The notes under the pieces: generated by a model | What the model was told of the DNA's origin: nothing | The model's database searches: none | The model's input: the letters and a program-made list of their open reading frames with translations, nothing else | NCBI GenBank assembly: GCA_012839805.1 | Contig: DUMU01000028.1 | Location: forward strand, 1 to 58,507 | DNA: 58,507 nucleotides | Source: Bacillota bacterium | GTDB taxonomy: Bacteria > Bacillota > Limnochordia > Limnochordales > DUMU01 | Direction: 5' to 3' | In this document: piece after piece, positions 24,598 through 35,106 of the stretch | How the letters are laid out: each line of letters begins with the position of its first letter | Position numbering within the stretch: the stretch's first letter is position 1 | Position numbers and translations under genes: made by a program

Positions 24598-26460
24598 GTG
24601 AAAGTCTTGGAGTGCCCGCGCCCCGAATACCCGCGCCCGGATTTCGTACGCCATGACTGGCTAAACCTCAATGGCGAATGGGAGTTCGCCTTCGACGACG
24701 AGAACCGGGGGCTCAAGGAGAGGTGGTACGCCGGCACTGCCACCGGCGCCACCTTCCCCTTGCGTATCCGCGTCCCCTTTGCCTACCAGACCCCCCTTAG
24801 CGGAATCGGCGACCGCAGTTTTCACGATGTAATCTGGTATCGACGACAGGTAAGAATTCCGCGTGACCCCGCCTGGCAAGATAAGCGGGTCTTGCTCCAC
24901 TTCGGTGCCGTGGATTACGCCGCCACCGTCTGGGTGAACGGCCAGCCGGTCGCCCACCATGAAGGCGGCCACACCCCGTTCACCACCGATATAACCGATG
25001 CCCTCAGCGTCCCGCATGGCAGCACCGAAGCTCCCGTCGCCACCATCGTGGTCCGGGCTTGGGATCCGTCCGCGAACCTGGAAATCCCCCGCGGCAAGCA
25101 GTACTGGAAAGTAGACTCGGAAGGCATCTTCTACACCCGCACCTCCGGCATCTGGCAAACGGTCTGGCTAGAGCCCGTCTCCCCCGTCGCGTACCTGCAG
25201 CGGGTGCAGCTCACCACCGAGCCGGGCGGAGGGAAGGTTCGAGTGCGGGCCTGGATCGCCGGGGACTCCAGCCGGACCGATGCCGACCTCCGCCTGGAAA
25301 TCGAGGCCCGGTATAACGGTCGAACGGTAGCCACTGCCCTGGCCACGGCCGGCATGGCGGCTCCGTCCGGTACAACTGCCGTATCCTCCGTCCCCGCCGC
25401 CCCCACCGCTTCCGACCCCTGGCTGAGGCTCGATGCTGAACTCATTCCCACGGAGATCCATCTTTGGAGTCCGGAGACGCCCAACCTCTACCAGCTGACC
25501 TACCGCCTTTACCTGGGTGACCGGGTTCTCGATACGGTCAACGGGTACATGGGCCTGCGGTGGGTGAGCATCGAGAACGGCCGGGTCTGCCTGAACGGTA
25601 AACCGTACTATATGAAGCTGGTGCTGGACCAGGGATATTGGCCGGAAGGCCTGCTCACAGCCCCTTCCGACGAAGCGCTCCGGGCCGACATCGAATGGGG
25701 CAAGGCCTTTGGATTCAACGGGTGCCGCAAGCACCAGAAGGTCGAAGACCCCCGCTTCCTCTACTGGGCGGATCGGCTTGGTTACTTAGTCTGGGGCGAG
25801 ATGGCCAACGCCTATTGCTATAGCGAGGATTACGCTACCCGAATCCTCACCGAATGGCTGCAGGTGATCGCCCGGGACTACAACCACCCCTGCATCATCG
25901 CCTGGGTGCCGATCAACGAAAGCTGGGGCTTAAGCGACCTGGCTCATGACCGCCGCCAGGTGGACCACCAGCTCTCCCTCTACCATACCCTCAAGTCCCT
26001 CGATCCCACCCGCTTCGTTATGTCCAACGACGGCTGGGAGCATGCCCGTTCGGATCTGCTGACCGTTCACGATTATAGCGGTCCCGAAGAGCTTTCCCGC
26101 CGCTACCAATCCCTCGATGAAGTGCTCCGCTTCCGCCCCGGCAACCGGAGCCTCTTTGCGCCCGGCACCACCTACTCCGGTGAACCGTTGCTGGTCACCG
26201 AGTACGGCGGTATCGGCTTCCGGAAGGGGCAGCAAGAGCGGGGCTGGGGCTATGGAAACCTGGCGGCCAGCGAGGAGGAGCTACTGGAGCGCTACCGCGC
26301 CAGCACCGAAGCCCTCTTCGCCAGCCCGCTGGTTCAAGGCATCTGCTACACCCAGCTGGCCGACGTGGAGCAGGAGATCAACGGGCTGCTCACTTACGAT
26401 CGGAAGCCCAAGGTCGACCCGGCGCTGATCAAAGCCATCAACGACCGGCGGCCGGCCTAG
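24598..26460 (+). CDS. Glycoside hydrolase family 2 (beta-galactosidase/glucuronidase-like)
   Basis: A 620-residue GH2 enzyme without signal peptide, so cytosolic. It has the sugar-binding jelly roll (NLNGEWEFAFDDENRG, FHDVIWYRRQVRIP, LHFGAVDYAATVWVNGQPVA, EGGHTPFTTDIT), an Ig-like sandwich, and the TIM barrel. The likely acid/base is Glu441 in VPINESWG and the nucleophile Glu535 in LVTEYGGIGF. FNGCRKHQKVEDPRFLYWAD replaces the usual R-x-H-x-Y-P-type segment with RKHQK. Substrate specificity cannot be told. An Ala/Thr/Ser-rich insert lies near residues 245-270. GTG 24598 has AAAGGAG about 12 bases upstream. Possible substrates include beta-galactosides, glucuronides or mannosides. Confidence 0.88.
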   Translation: MKVLECPRPEYPRPDFVRHDWLNLNGEWEFAFDDENRGLKERWYAGTATGATFPLRIRVPFAYQTPLSGIGDRSFHDVIWYRRQVRIPRDPAWQDKRVLLHFGAVDYAATVWVNGQPVAHHEGGHTPFTTDITDALSVPHGSTEAPVATIVVRAWDPSANLEIPRGKQYWKVDSEGIFYTRTSGIWQTVWLEPVSPVAYLQRVQLTTEPGGGKVRVRAWIAGDSSRTDADLRLEIEARYNGRTVATALATAGMAAPSGTTAVSSVPAAPTASDPWLRLDAELIPTEIHLWSPETPNLYQLTYRLYLGDRVLDTVNGYMGLRWVSIENGRVCLNGKPYYMKLVLDQGYWPEGLLTAPSDEALRADIEWGKAFGFNGCRKHQKVEDPRFLYWADRLGYLVWGEMANAYCYSEDYATRILTEWLQVIARDYNHPCIIAWVPINESWGLSDLAHDRRQVDHQLSLYHTLKSLDPTRFVMSNDGWEHARSDLLTVHDYSGPEELSRRYQSLDEVLRFRPGNRSLFAPGTTYSGEPLLVTEYGGIGFRKGQQERGWGYGNLAASEEELLERYRASTEALFASPLVQGICYTQLADVEQEINGLLTYDRKPKVDPALIKAINDRRPA

Positions 26461-26547
26461 CCGCCGAGGACAGGCTAGAGCATCGACGCGTCCACGACCG
26501 GCGCATGTGAGTGCATACAACAACATCAGGAGGGCGGTACAAGGGCG

Positions 26548-28908
26548 TTGGGCGGTAGCCACGGGAGCAATGGATTGGGACCGGGCGGTCTGAGGGGCCA
26601 TCGGCAGCCGCGACGACGCTTGCCGCAACTCGTCCGGTATTACCGGGGCCTGGCGCTGGATGAGTTCCAGACCCAGGCCATTTTGCGCCTCGACCAGCAG
26701 ACCTCGACTCTGGTGTGCGCACCTACCGGGACGGGCAAGACCCTGATCGCCGACTACCTGGTGGAGAAGACCCTCCACGCCGGCCAACGCCTGATCTATA
26801 CCGGCCCCATCAAAGCGCTGGTCAACCAGAAATTCCGGGAGTTCAGCTGGCGCTTCGGCCGGGCCCGGGTCGGCATCCTCACCGGCGACATTTCTTTCCA
26901 ACCCGAGGCCCCTTTGCTGCTTATGACCACCGAGGTCCTGCGCAACATGCTGCTCCGGCAGCAGCCGGGCCTAAACGGCCCGGACGATCCGGAAGGCCGG
27001 CTAGGCAGCCATGGTACCGGCCGCCACCCCCGCCTCGATTCTCTCGCGTGGGTAATCTTCGATGAGATCCACTATCTCGGCCATCCCGAACGGGGCACGG
27101 TCTGGGAGGAAGCCATCCTCCTGCTGCCCCGCGGCGTGCGCCTGCTCGGCCTGTCGGCCACCATCGCCAACGCCCGTGAGCTTGCCGACTGGCTTCGGGC
27201 CGCCCGGGACGAACCCTGTGCCCTGGTCGTCTCCCGGGAACGAAGTGTGCCTTTGGTTCACCGGTACTTCAACCGTGACTCGGGAGCCGTCGACCTGCCC
27301 GGGCTACTACGAGCCTTCATCGAAGGCTACCGGCCGGACCTGGCCGAGCTCGAATGGAAGAAAGAGCCGGGGGCGGGAAACGGCGGGCCGCAGTTCGACT
27401 GGCGCGACACCGTGGAGTTGCTTGCCCATCGTTTGCGCACTCATCCCCGCCGCGGTGGTGGCACGGCTGAGCCCCGCCGGACCGGCCATCTCGACCTCAT
27501 CCGCTACGTCCAGCACGAACACCTCTTCCCCACCCTTTACTTCGTCTTCAGCCGTCGCGGCACCGAAGAGCGGGCGGCCGAGCTGGCCCGAATCCGTGAC
27601 TTTCTGCGCCCGATAGAGAAGGAAACGGTTCGGGTCACGGTCAAGCAGACCCTGGAGCAACAGGGTCTGCGCCCCGCCCAGATCCCCGACCTGCCAGGCC
27701 TCATGGAGCTTTGGCGGCGCGGCATCGCCTTCCACCACGCCGGTCTCCTGCCGGCCGTCAAGCGCATCGTCGAAAACCTGCTGGAACGGCGGGTGCTCCG
27801 GGTCGTCTACGCCACCGAAACCTTCGCGGTCGGCGTTAATATGCCGGTGCGTTCGGTCTGTTTCGATGCGCTGGAAAAGCATGTCGACGGCCGCCTGCGC
27901 CTGCTCGACCGTCACGAGTACCTGCAGATGGCCGGCCGGGCCGGCCGCCGGGGCCTGGACCGGGTGGGTACCGTCATCAGCCGGGTGGACTTCTCCGATC
28001 TCGAACGCTGGCTGACCTCTTACGACGGCGAGGACCTGCTCCTTGCGACCGACTGGACCAGGGAGCAGCCCGAGCCCATATTGAGCCAGTTACGCTTATC
28101 GTTCAACTTGGTACTCAACCTGACGTTGGAACGGGGCGTAGCCGGCGTGGAAACGCTGCTACGCCGCTCCCTCGGCGTCTACCAGAGCGAACGAGACCGG
28201 CAGGAACAAGAAGAGAGTGAAGCGCCCGTCTGGCGGCGCCTGGTCGACGACTATCGTAGCCGCCTGCAGCTCCTCGCCGTTCTCAACCATATTGCTCTGT
28301 CCTCTGTGCCACCGCTTACCGAAACGCCCGCGCCGCCCGGCGTTTCCCCCGGGGAAGTGCCGGCTGCCCCCGGTGGTCCGGCGAACCCCGGCCCCGTCGG
28401 GCTGCTGCCGCGGGGCGAGATCAGTCGTAACCTGTACGTTCGGGAATTGCTGGTAGCCGAACTCCTCTACGAAGGGCTGCCCCAGCGCCTGTCGCCGCCC
28501 GAACTCGCCGGCCTGGCCGCGGCCCTGGTGTACGACGAGGGTGAGGCCGAAGTCCGGCTCGGGCTCCGGATACCGCTCTCGCCGCCGCGCTGGTGGGGCG
28601 AGGTGTCGGCCCTGGCCGACCGCCTGCGCCGGGCGGCCTTCACCGCCCGCCTGCCCCTGGCCGAAACGGAGCTTGCCGTGCAGGTAGCGGTCGCGCCGCC
28701 GGTTCAGGCCTGGGCCGCGGGTGCTCCCCTTGCCCAGGTGCTCCAGGAGTTCGACCTGGAGCCGGGTGACTTCGTCTCCCTCTGCCGGCAGACCATCGAC
28801 CTTCTCCGGCAGATGGCCGGCGCCCTGCCAGACGACCAGGCCCTGCAGTCCCGGGTCGAAGCCGCCCTCACCGGCCTCGACCGGGACGTAGTGCAGGTCC
28901 GGCTCTAG
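26548..28908 (+). CDS. Ski2/Mtr4-like DExH RNA helicase
   Basis: A 786-residue superfamily 2 helicase. Motifs in order: Q-like DEFQTQAI, Walker A APTGTGKT (58-65), TGPIKALVNQKF, TTEVLRNML, DEIHYLGHPERG, LSATIANARELADWL, then the second RecA domain with VFSRRGTEERAAEL, FHHAGLLPAVKRIVE, YATETFAVGVNMPVRSV and QMAGRAGRRGLD. The C-terminal part resembles the DSHCT helical region. Eukaryotic relatives feed RNA to the exosome; bacterial members are presumed RNA helicases. A Pro/Gly/Ala-rich insert lies near residues 590-625. The start is TTG 26548 after AGGAGG at 26528-26533, with long spacing, so the exact start is uncertain. Confidence 0.85.
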   Translation: MGGSHGSNGLGPGGLRGHRQPRRRLPQLVRYYRGLALDEFQTQAILRLDQQTSTLVCAPTGTGKTLIADYLVEKTLHAGQRLIYTGPIKALVNQKFREFSWRFGRARVGILTGDISFQPEAPLLLMTTEVLRNMLLRQQPGLNGPDDPEGRLGSHGTGRHPRLDSLAWVIFDEIHYLGHPERGTVWEEAILLLPRGVRLLGLSATIANARELADWLRAARDEPCALVVSRERSVPLVHRYFNRDSGAVDLPGLLRAFIEGYRPDLAELEWKKEPGAGNGGPQFDWRDTVELLAHRLRTHPRRGGGTAEPRRTGHLDLIRYVQHEHLFPTLYFVFSRRGTEERAAELARIRDFLRPIEKETVRVTVKQTLEQQGLRPAQIPDLPGLMELWRRGIAFHHAGLLPAVKRIVENLLERRVLRVVYATETFAVGVNMPVRSVCFDALEKHVDGRLRLLDRHEYLQMAGRAGRRGLDRVGTVISRVDFSDLERWLTSYDGEDLLLATDWTREQPEPILSQLRLSFNLVLNLTLERGVAGVETLLRRSLGVYQSERDRQEQEESEAPVWRRLVDDYRSRLQLLAVLNHIALSSVPPLTETPAPPGVSPGEVPAAPGGPANPGPVGLLPRGEISRNLYVRELLVAELLYEGLPQRLSPPELAGLAAALVYDEGEAEVRLGLRIPLSPPRWWGEVSALADRLRRAAFTARLPLAETELAVQVAVAPPVQAWAAGAPLAQVLQEFDLEPGDFVSLCRQTIDLLRQMAGALPDDQALQSRVEAALTGLDRDVVQVRL

Positions 28909-28945
28909 CCGCTACCCACGGTCATCCCGGGGGCGGGGTGTAGAC

Positions 28946-29167
28946 CTACCGGCGCAGCGCCGCCAGCAGCCAGAAAAGCCCGGTGAGCAAGAGACTCACC
29001 AATAGCGACGTTGCGAGAGGAAAATAGAAGCGAAAGTGCGGGCGCTCCACCACGATGTCGCCCGGGAGCCGCCCGATGGGAAACCACCGGCCTCCCAGCT
29101 CGAACACGAGGCCCACCGCTACCAGCAAAAGCCCGAAGACGATCAGAAAGCGGCCCATCCCGCCCAC
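28946..29167 (-). CDS. DUF2905 family small membrane protein
   Basis: A 73-residue protein with two membrane helices (MGRFLIVFGLLLVAVGLVFE and PLATSLLVSLLLTGLFWLLA) joined by the conserved DUF2905 segment RLPGDIVVERPHFRFYFPLA. GTG 29167 is selected because AGGAGG stands 7 bases upstream; ATG 29158 and the frame start at 29209 are alternatives. It follows nagB closely on the same strand. Function is unknown. It is common in Bacillota as a small integral membrane protein. Confidence 0.8.
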   Translation of the reverse strand: MGGMGRFLIVFGLLLVAVGLVFELGGRWFPIGRLPGDIVVERPHFRFYFPLATSLLVSLLLTGLFWLLAALRR

Positions 29168-29205
29168 CCTTGCACCTCCTCCGGCGTTGCCGCTTTGCGC
29201 CCGGC

Positions 29206-30006
29206 TCAAGCTGGCGCCTGTGCCTGTTCGGTCCAGGACCAGTCCGGCGGCAAAAGCGCCGCCGATTCTCTGTCCAGGAACAAGACTGCCCGGGGATGCC
29301 GGCGCAGGATCGAGGCCGGGCAGGAGGTACTTATCGGGCCGAGCAGAGCGGCTTTGACTGCTTCCGCTTTTCTCGCCCCCGGAACGACGCAGGATATGAA
29401 CCTGCTCCGCATGATGGCCGGAATCGTGACCGTGATCGCCTGCCGCGGCACCTCATCCAGCGAAGGGAAGCAACCGTCGTTCACCTGCTGCTGCCGATCT
29501 CGCTCGTCGAGCTCGACCACCTTCACGCTGAACGGGTCCTCGAAATCCGCCACCGGCGGGTCGTTGAACGCCAGGTGTCCATTCTCCCCAATCCCGATGC
29601 ACGCTATGTCTAGCGGCGCCTCGTCCAGCAGCGCCGCGTAACGCCGGCACTCAGCGTCCGCATCACCGGTCTCCCCATTGATCCAGTGCATAACCCCGGG
29701 CCTCGTCGCCTCGACGATATGCTTGCGCAAATAGCTCCGGAACGACTGGGGCGAGTCGGCGGCCAGTTCGAGGTATTCATCGAGGTGGAAGGCAATCGCT
29801 TTCGTCCAATCTACGCCCGTCTCCTCCTGGAGCGCCGCTAGAAACTCGTTCTGGGACGGTGCCGCGGCGAAGATGATCCGCACCCGGCCCCGTTCACCGG
29901 CGATTCGCCGGTACAGCCCGGCCACCCACCGGGCTGCTGCCCGTCCCATCTCTTTCCGATCCTCGTATACCTGTACCGTTAGACCTTCAACCTGGATTTG
30001 CCGCAT
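29206..30006 (-). CDS. nagB: Glucosamine-6-phosphate deaminase
   Basis: Converts glucosamine 6-phosphate to fructose 6-phosphate and ammonia, the last step in amino-sugar breakdown. The 266 residues show the NagB pattern: IIFAAAPSQNEFLAALQE, AIAFHLDEYLELAADSPQSF (catalytic Asp region), DIACIGIGENGHLAFNDPP (active-site loop with His) and GCFPSLDEVPRQAITVTIPA. AAAGGAG lies 7 bases before ATG 30006. No NagA or transporter is adjacent. It is divergent from the ABC exporter genes. Confidence 0.92.
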   Translation of the reverse strand: MRQIQVEGLTVQVYEDRKEMGRAAARWVAGLYRRIAGERGRVRIIFAAAPSQNEFLAALQEETGVDWTKAIAFHLDEYLELAADSPQSFRSYLRKHIVEATRPGVMHWINGETGDADAECRRYAALLDEAPLDIACIGIGENGHLAFNDPPVADFEDPFSVKVVELDERDRQQQVNDGCFPSLDEVPRQAITVTIPAIMRSRFISCVVPGARKAEAVKAALLGPISTSCPASILRRHPRAVLFLDRESAALLPPDWSWTEQAQAPA

Positions 30007-30254
30007 AAGCCTGCTCCTTTCGATCTTCTCGCCACCACCGCTTTACGCTTGCTGTGCGCCTGTACCGGCGGCGCGGCGACGTCCCGGTCGCGCCGGCCGC
30101 GCCCGCTCGGGCCGGCCGCCCCCGCCGGTTCATTTCTGTTACAATCGCAGTGTATCATGCTTGCCATGTTGAAGTCCCTGCCCGAAAAGTTCCCTACCAT
30201 CCGGCAAAATGCCCGGTTGGTTTCGGCGCGGACAGCGCAAAGAGAGGACGGGTG

Positions 30255-31268
30255 ATGATGGCCAGGCTAACGCCCCTGGGCACAGAGCCAGCGGGTTCGC
30301 CCGGACCCGGTGGGTTGAAGGTCGCAGGTCAGAACGGTTCGGCCGGGCTCACCATCGAAGAGGTTTCCAAATCGTTCGGCGACTTGACCGCGGTCAACGG
30401 CGTTTCCCTCCACGTCGAACCCGGCACGGTCTACGGCCTGATCGGGCCGAACGGCGCCGGCAAGACCACCACCATGCGCATGGTGATGACCATTCTCGTA
30501 CCCGACCGCGGCCAGATCCGCTGGAACGGCCGGCCGGTAGCCGAGGTCGCCTCCCGCAAGTTCGGCTACTTACCGGAAGAGCGGGGGCTTTACCCCAACA
30601 TGACCATCCGTGATCAGCTTCGCTTCTTCGCCGCCCTGCACGGCATGGCCGGTCCGGCGGTCGACCGGGAGATCGACCGGTGGATCGAGCGGCTGGCCCT
30701 GGGCGAGCATGCCGCCAAGAAGGTAGAAGAACTATCCAAGGGCAACGCGCAGAAGGTCCAGTTCATTGCCGCGTTGCTCCACCATCCCGAGCTCCTCATT
30801 CTGGACGAACCTTTCTCCGGTCTTGACCCGGTCAACGTTCACATCCTCAAAAACACCCTGCTGGACCTGGCGCGAAATGGCACGGCCATTCTTCTCTCCA
30901 CCCACCGGATGGAGCACGTCGAGGAGCTGTGTGAACGGATGGCGTTGATCAAAGGCGGCAGCATCGTTGCCGAGGGCACGGTTACCGACGTGCGCCGCTC
31001 CACCGGCCGGCTGCGGCTGCGGCTCGCGGCCGAGCCCGGCGAGCGGGCAGCCGAACTCCTGGCCTCCTTTGATGAACTGCCCCCCGCCCGCCCCACCCCC
31101 TTCGGTTGGGAAGTTCAGCTGCCGGCCGCTTTCCGGGCCCAAGCCGTGCTTGAACGGGCCCTGGCGGAAGGCCTCTCCATCACGCGTTTTGAGGTGTCTC
31201 CGCCTTCGCTGGAAGAGACCTATGTCATGCTCATGGGAGGCGAAGTGAATGGCGCCAATAACGAGTGA
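30255..31268 (+). CDS. ABC transporter ATP-binding protein (NatA-like)
   Basis: ATPase of an ABC-2-type exporter, about 337 residues. Walker A is GLIGPNGAGKTTTMR, the signature is VEELSKGNAQKVQF, Walker B is LLILDEPFSGLDPVN and the switch His is in LLSTHRMEHVE. The C-terminal region (SPPSLEETYVMLMGGE) is typical of the NatA/YhaQ group. The N-terminus carries a Gly/Pro-rich extension before LTIEEVSKSFGDL. ATG 30255 has GAGAGG at suitable spacing; GTG 30252 and ATG 30258 adjoin it. The 3' end overlaps the permease gene by 20 bases, so they form a coupled pair. Sodium or drug export is usual for the group; the substrate here is unknown. Confidence 0.9.
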   Translation: MMARLTPLGTEPAGSPGPGGLKVAGQNGSAGLTIEEVSKSFGDLTAVNGVSLHVEPGTVYGLIGPNGAGKTTTMRMVMTILVPDRGQIRWNGRPVAEVASRKFGYLPEERGLYPNMTIRDQLRFFAALHGMAGPAVDREIDRWIERLALGEHAAKKVEELSKGNAQKVQFIAALLHHPELLILDEPFSGLDPVNVHILKNTLLDLARNGTAILLSTHRMEHVEELCERMALIKGGSIVAEGTVTDVRRSTGRLRLRLAAEPGERAAELLASFDELPPARPTPFGWEVQLPAAFRAQAVLERALAEGLSITRFEVSPPSLEETYVMLMGGEVNGANNE

Positions 31269-32730
31269 ACTGCGCCCTGCTCCTGCCGGCTGGTGGGTGG
31301 TGGCAAGCAGAGAGTTCACCATGCTGGTAAGAAACGGGGCCTACATTGTCACTACCGTCATAGGGCTGCTCCTTCTTGTCGGATTCTCCTTCTTGCCGGC
31401 TCTCCTCGATTACCTGGCCGCTCGCGATGAGGCCCATCCCCTGAAAATCGTAGTGGTAGCCGGGCCGGGTGCTACCGGCATGGGGGAGGACGGGCTCGCG
31501 CAAGCTCTGGAGAACGCTTTGAAGGCTGTTCCGGCCGGTTTCCGGCCCCATTGGCGCTTCGTCCCTGCCCACCGGGCCCTGGCGGATCTTGGGGCCACCG
31601 ATCCTGAGCAAGCCGTGGAGCTTCCGCCGGGCGGCGATTGGCCGCAGGTCCAGGCCAAGCTTGACCCCCTGGTCAAACAGGGGCGGATAGACGGCTACCT
31701 CTGGATCGGACAAAGCAAGGAGGAGGGCACGGGCTCAGGCCAGTTCCCGGGCGCTGACGTAGGCGCAGGCGCAGGTACCGGCACGAAGGCCGGCCCCGGC
31801 GCAAGCGCAGGCGGATTGACCGCCCGGTTCACCCGCAAAGAGGTAAGCAACACCGACATGGGCTTCGTACGCGCCCTGGTCGAACCCCTGGCCGCCGCGG
31901 AGCGGGCAGTTGCAGCCGGGTTGTCTCCGGCTCAGCTCGCCATCCTCAACGCTCCCACTGACATAGAGGTACGAAGCATAAGCCCGCGCTTTAGCGATCG
32001 CGCACAGATCTTCTCCGAAATCCTCACCTATTTCTTGCTCATAGCTCTCTATATGGCCGCGGTTCTCTACGGAAACATGATCACTATGGGAGTTGTTCAC
32101 GAGAAAAGTAACCGGGTGGTTGAACTCCTCGTCTCGGCGGTACGGCCCATCCACATCCTGGTTGGGAAGGTGCTTGGAATCGGGCTCGCGGGGCTCCTGC
32201 AGTTCGGGGTTTGGACCGCCGGGGGCCTGGCGATAACGCTCTTTTCCGACCCGTTGCAACAGTTCCTAAGGCTGGAGGACGGGAGTTCACTCTTAGCCTC
32301 TATCCCGCTCCCCATCCTGCTATACTTCACGGTTTTCTTCCTGCTCGGCTACTTCCTCTACGCCGTGCTGAACGCGGGGCTCGCCTCCATGGCCAGCCGG
32401 GTGGAAGAGATGAACGCCGTCATCTTCCCGGGCATCACTCTGATCATGATCGCGTACTTCCTGGCCTTCGCTTCGTTTACCCGGGCGGATAACCCGCTGG
32501 TGGTTGTCGGGTCGCTCATCCCGTTCTTCACGCCCATGGTGATGTTCACCCGGGTCATCCTGATCCCGGTGCCGGCATGGCAGGTGGCGCTTTCGATCGT
32601 GCTCACACTGGCCACCATCGTGGGCGGACTCGTGTTATCGGCGCGGCTTTACCATGCCAACATCCTGCGCTTCCGCCGGGTAAGCTGGAAGGAAGCCTGG
32701 CGGACCCTGGCCGGTCGCAGGGCAGGCTAG
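31249..32730 (+). CDS. ABC-2 type permease (NatB/YhaP-like)
   Basis: Membrane partner of the upstream ATPase, 493 residues. One N-terminal membrane helix (GAYIVTTVIGLLLLVGFSFLPALL) is followed by a large external domain of about 230 residues and then five or six helices (EILTYFLLIALYMAAVLYGNM, GLLQFGVWTAGGLAITL, ILLYFTVFFLLGYFLYAVLN, VIFPGITLIMIAYFLAF, ALSIVLTLATIVGGLVL). MGVVHEKSNRVVELLVSAVRP is the hallmark cytoplasmic loop of this family. A Gly/Ala/Thr-rich low-complexity insert sits in the external domain near residues 160-185. It starts inside the ATPase gene. Confidence 0.9.
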   Translation: MAPITSELRPAPAGWWVVASREFTMLVRNGAYIVTTVIGLLLLVGFSFLPALLDYLAARDEAHPLKIVVVAGPGATGMGEDGLAQALENALKAVPAGFRPHWRFVPAHRALADLGATDPEQAVELPPGGDWPQVQAKLDPLVKQGRIDGYLWIGQSKEEGTGSGQFPGADVGAGAGTGTKAGPGASAGGLTARFTRKEVSNTDMGFVRALVEPLAAAERAVAAGLSPAQLAILNAPTDIEVRSISPRFSDRAQIFSEILTYFLLIALYMAAVLYGNMITMGVVHEKSNRVVELLVSAVRPIHILVGKVLGIGLAGLLQFGVWTAGGLAITLFSDPLQQFLRLEDGSSLLASIPLPILLYFTVFFLLGYFLYAVLNAGLASMASRVEEMNAVIFPGITLIMIAYFLAFASFTRADNPLVVVGSLIPFFTPMVMFTRVILIPVPAWQVALSIVLTLATIVGGLVLSARLYHANILRFRRVSWKEAWRTLAGRRAG

Positions 32731-32823
32731 ATTCGGGTGCAGACGCCCCGGACCGCCCGGGTGTATACTCCGGGTTAGTGACCCACCGCGTGGATACATC
32801 GTGTCAACGAAAGGAGTCGGCCT

Positions 32824-34998
32824 GTGGGAACGGAGAAAAACGTCCGCAAGTCTATGCCTGCATCGGGGTCTGCGCCGGCGGCTGCACCGGCGGGGGTGCT
32901 CCCGCCCTTGTCCACCGAGCAGGTTCGCCTGGTTGCCAACACGGTGAGGGTTTTGAGCGCCGAAGCGATCGAGAAGGCCGGCTCGGGCCATCCCGGCCTG
33001 CCGCTGGGAGCGGCCGAGATCGGCGTGATCCTCTTTGGCGAGTTCCTCAAGCACGACCCTACCAGGCCCGACTGGCCGGACCGGGACCGGTTCGTGCTCT
33101 CGGCCGGGCACGGCTCGATGTGGCTTTACTCTTTGCTCCACCTTACCGGCTACGATCTGAGCCTGGACGAGTTACAACGCTTTCGCCAGCTCGGATCGAG
33201 GACCCCGGGCCACCCGGAGTACGGGCGCACCCCCGGGGTGGAGACGACCACCGGCCCGCTGGGCCAGGGCCTGGGTAACGCCGTGGGAATGGCCGTGGCC
33301 GAGCGGATGCTGGCCGCCCGGTACAACCGCCCGGGACACACCATCGTCGATCACCGGACCTACGCCCTGGTCGGCGACGGCGATTTAATGGAAGGGATTA
33401 CCAACGAGGTTTCGTCCCTGGCCGGGCATTGGGGTCTCGGCCGCCTGATTGTGATCTATGACTCGAACCGGATCTCGATCGAAGGTAGCACGGAGCTTGC
33501 GTTCACCGAGTCGGTGGCCGGGCGCTACCGCGCCCTGGGCTGGGACGTAGCCGAGGTCGACGGCTACGACCCGGACGCGCTGCGCCAGGCCCTGGCGGCC
33601 GCACGGGCCAACGAGGAGCGCCCCCACCTCATCATCGCCCGCACCCGCATCGGTAAAGAGAGTGTCAAAGAGGATAGCGCAGAGGCTCACGGGGCGCCCC
33701 TGGGGGCAGAAGCGGTCGCCCGGCTCAAACAGAAGCTCGGCTGGCCGGCGGAAGCGTTTTATGTCCCTCCCGCCGTCTACCAGCTGTTTGCCGAACGCCG
33801 TACCGCCTGGGCGGCTGCCCGTTCCCAATGGGAGCAGCGCTTCGCGGCCTGGCAACAGGCTCACCCCGAGGAAGCCCGGCTCTGGCAAGAGGCGATGGAG
33901 CAAAAGCTCCCGGATGACCTAGAAGCCGAACTACCCCACTTCACGGCCGGCGACCGGGTGGCTACCCGGAGTTCCGGCGGAAAAGTCCTGCAGGCGGCGG
34001 CGAAGAAGGTTCACTATCTGGTGGGTGGATCGGCCGACCTTGCCCCCTCGACCCACACGTATCTCAAGGGCGAAGGGGATGTGGGGCGCGGGGCGTTTGG
34101 CGGCCGTAACTTCCACTTCGGCGTGCGGGAGCATGCCATGGGTGCGATTTTGAACGGCCTGAGCCTCCACGGGGGTCTGCGGGTCTTCGGTTCGACTTTC
34201 CTCGTCTTCTCCGACTACATGCGCCCGGCCATTCGCCTGGCCGCGCTGATGCGGCAACCGGTCATCTACGTCTTTACCCACGACTCGATCTACGTGGGCG
34301 AGGACGGTCCCACCCACCAGCCCGTGGAGCAGACGGAAAGCTTGCGACTGATCCCCGGCCTGGAAGTCTTCCGGCCGGCCGATGCCGAAGAGAGCCGCCA
34401 GGCCTGGATCGAAGCCCTGCGCCGGACCGACGGGCCGACCGCCCTCATCCTGACCCGGCAGAACCTGCCGGTTCTCCCGCATACGGCAGAAGCGGTGGCC
34501 GAGGGGGTGCGACGGGGTGGCTATCTGCTGCAGATGGTCACGCCGGAAAGCGTGCTGCCCGACCGCACCGCCGCGGCCGGAGCAAACGGTTCGTCGGCAG
34601 CAGCGCCGGGCACGGTCAACTCCGCCGTACCCCCCGCCAACGGTGCGGACGATGATGACCTCAAGCTTACCCTGGTCGCGAGTGGCAGTGAGGTCGCGCT
34701 GGCGCTTGCGGCCGCGGAAAAGCTGGCCGCACAGGGTTACCGCTGCCGGGTGGTCTCCATGCCGTGCCGGGAGCGGTTCCTCCGCCAGCCCACCGACTAC
34801 CAGCGTTCGGTCTTGCCCAATTTCGGTCGCCGGGTTTTCATCGAGGCCGGGGTGGGGAACGGCTGGTATCGCCTGGCCCGGCCCGGCGACGTGGTAATCG
34901 GCATCGACAACTTCGGTGAAAGCGGCCCGGCGGAAGCGGTCGCCCGCCATTTCGGCCTCACCGCGGACGCCGTAGCCGACGTGGTCCGCAGAACGTGA
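32824..34998 (+). CDS. tkt: Transketolase
   Basis: Thiamine diphosphate enzyme of the pentose phosphate pathway, moving two-carbon units between sugar phosphates and supplying erythrose 4-phosphate for DAHP synthase. The 724 residues contain [20 protein letters not shown], the ThDP-binding [71 protein letters not shown] and [18 protein letters not shown]. Family length is about 660; the excess is an N-terminal extension and an Ala/Asn-rich insert near residues 580-610 ending in DDDD. AAAGGAG stands 6 bases before GTG 32824. It is a single transcription unit as far as can be seen. Confidence 0.95.
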   Translation: MGTEKNVRKSMPASGSAPAAAPAGVLPPLSTEQVRLVANTVRVLSAEAIEKAGSGHPGLPLGAAEIGVILFGEFLKHDPTRPDWPDRDRFVLSAGHGSMWLYSLLHLTGYDLSLDELQRFRQLGSRTPGHPEYGRTPGVETTTGPLGQGLGNAVGMAVAERMLAARYNRPGHTIVDHRTYALVGDGDLMEGITNEVSSLAGHWGLGRLIVIYDSNRISIEGSTELAFTESVAGRYRALGWDVAEVDGYDPDALRQALAAARANEERPHLIIARTRIGKESVKEDSAEAHGAPLGAEAVARLKQKLGWPAEAFYVPPAVYQLFAERRTAWAAARSQWEQRFAAWQQAHPEEARLWQEAMEQKLPDDLEAELPHFTAGDRVATRSSGGKVLQAAAKKVHYLVGGSADLAPSTHTYLKGEGDVGRGAFGGRNFHFGVREHAMGAILNGLSLHGGLRVFGSTFLVFSDYMRPAIRLAALMRQPVIYVFTHDSIYVGEDGPTHQPVEQTESLRLIPGLEVFRPADAEESRQAWIEALRRTDGPTALILTRQNLPVLPHTAEAVAEGVRRGGYLLQMVTPESVLPDRTAAAGANGSSAAAPGTVNSAVPPANGADDDDLKLTLVASGSEVALALAAAEKLAAQGYRCRVVSMPCRERFLRQPTDYQRSVLPNFGRRVFIEAGVGNGWYRLARPGDVVIGIDNFGESGPAEAVARHFGLTADAVADVVRRT

Positions 34999-35106
34999 GG
35001 GGTGAGCGGCGGCCGGCGACCTGCACCGGATCTGGAACTCGGGTTCGCATTGGCTGCATTTGCGGGCTTGACCGGGCGGCGAGCGATGGCTATCATCTGA
35101 GCCAGA

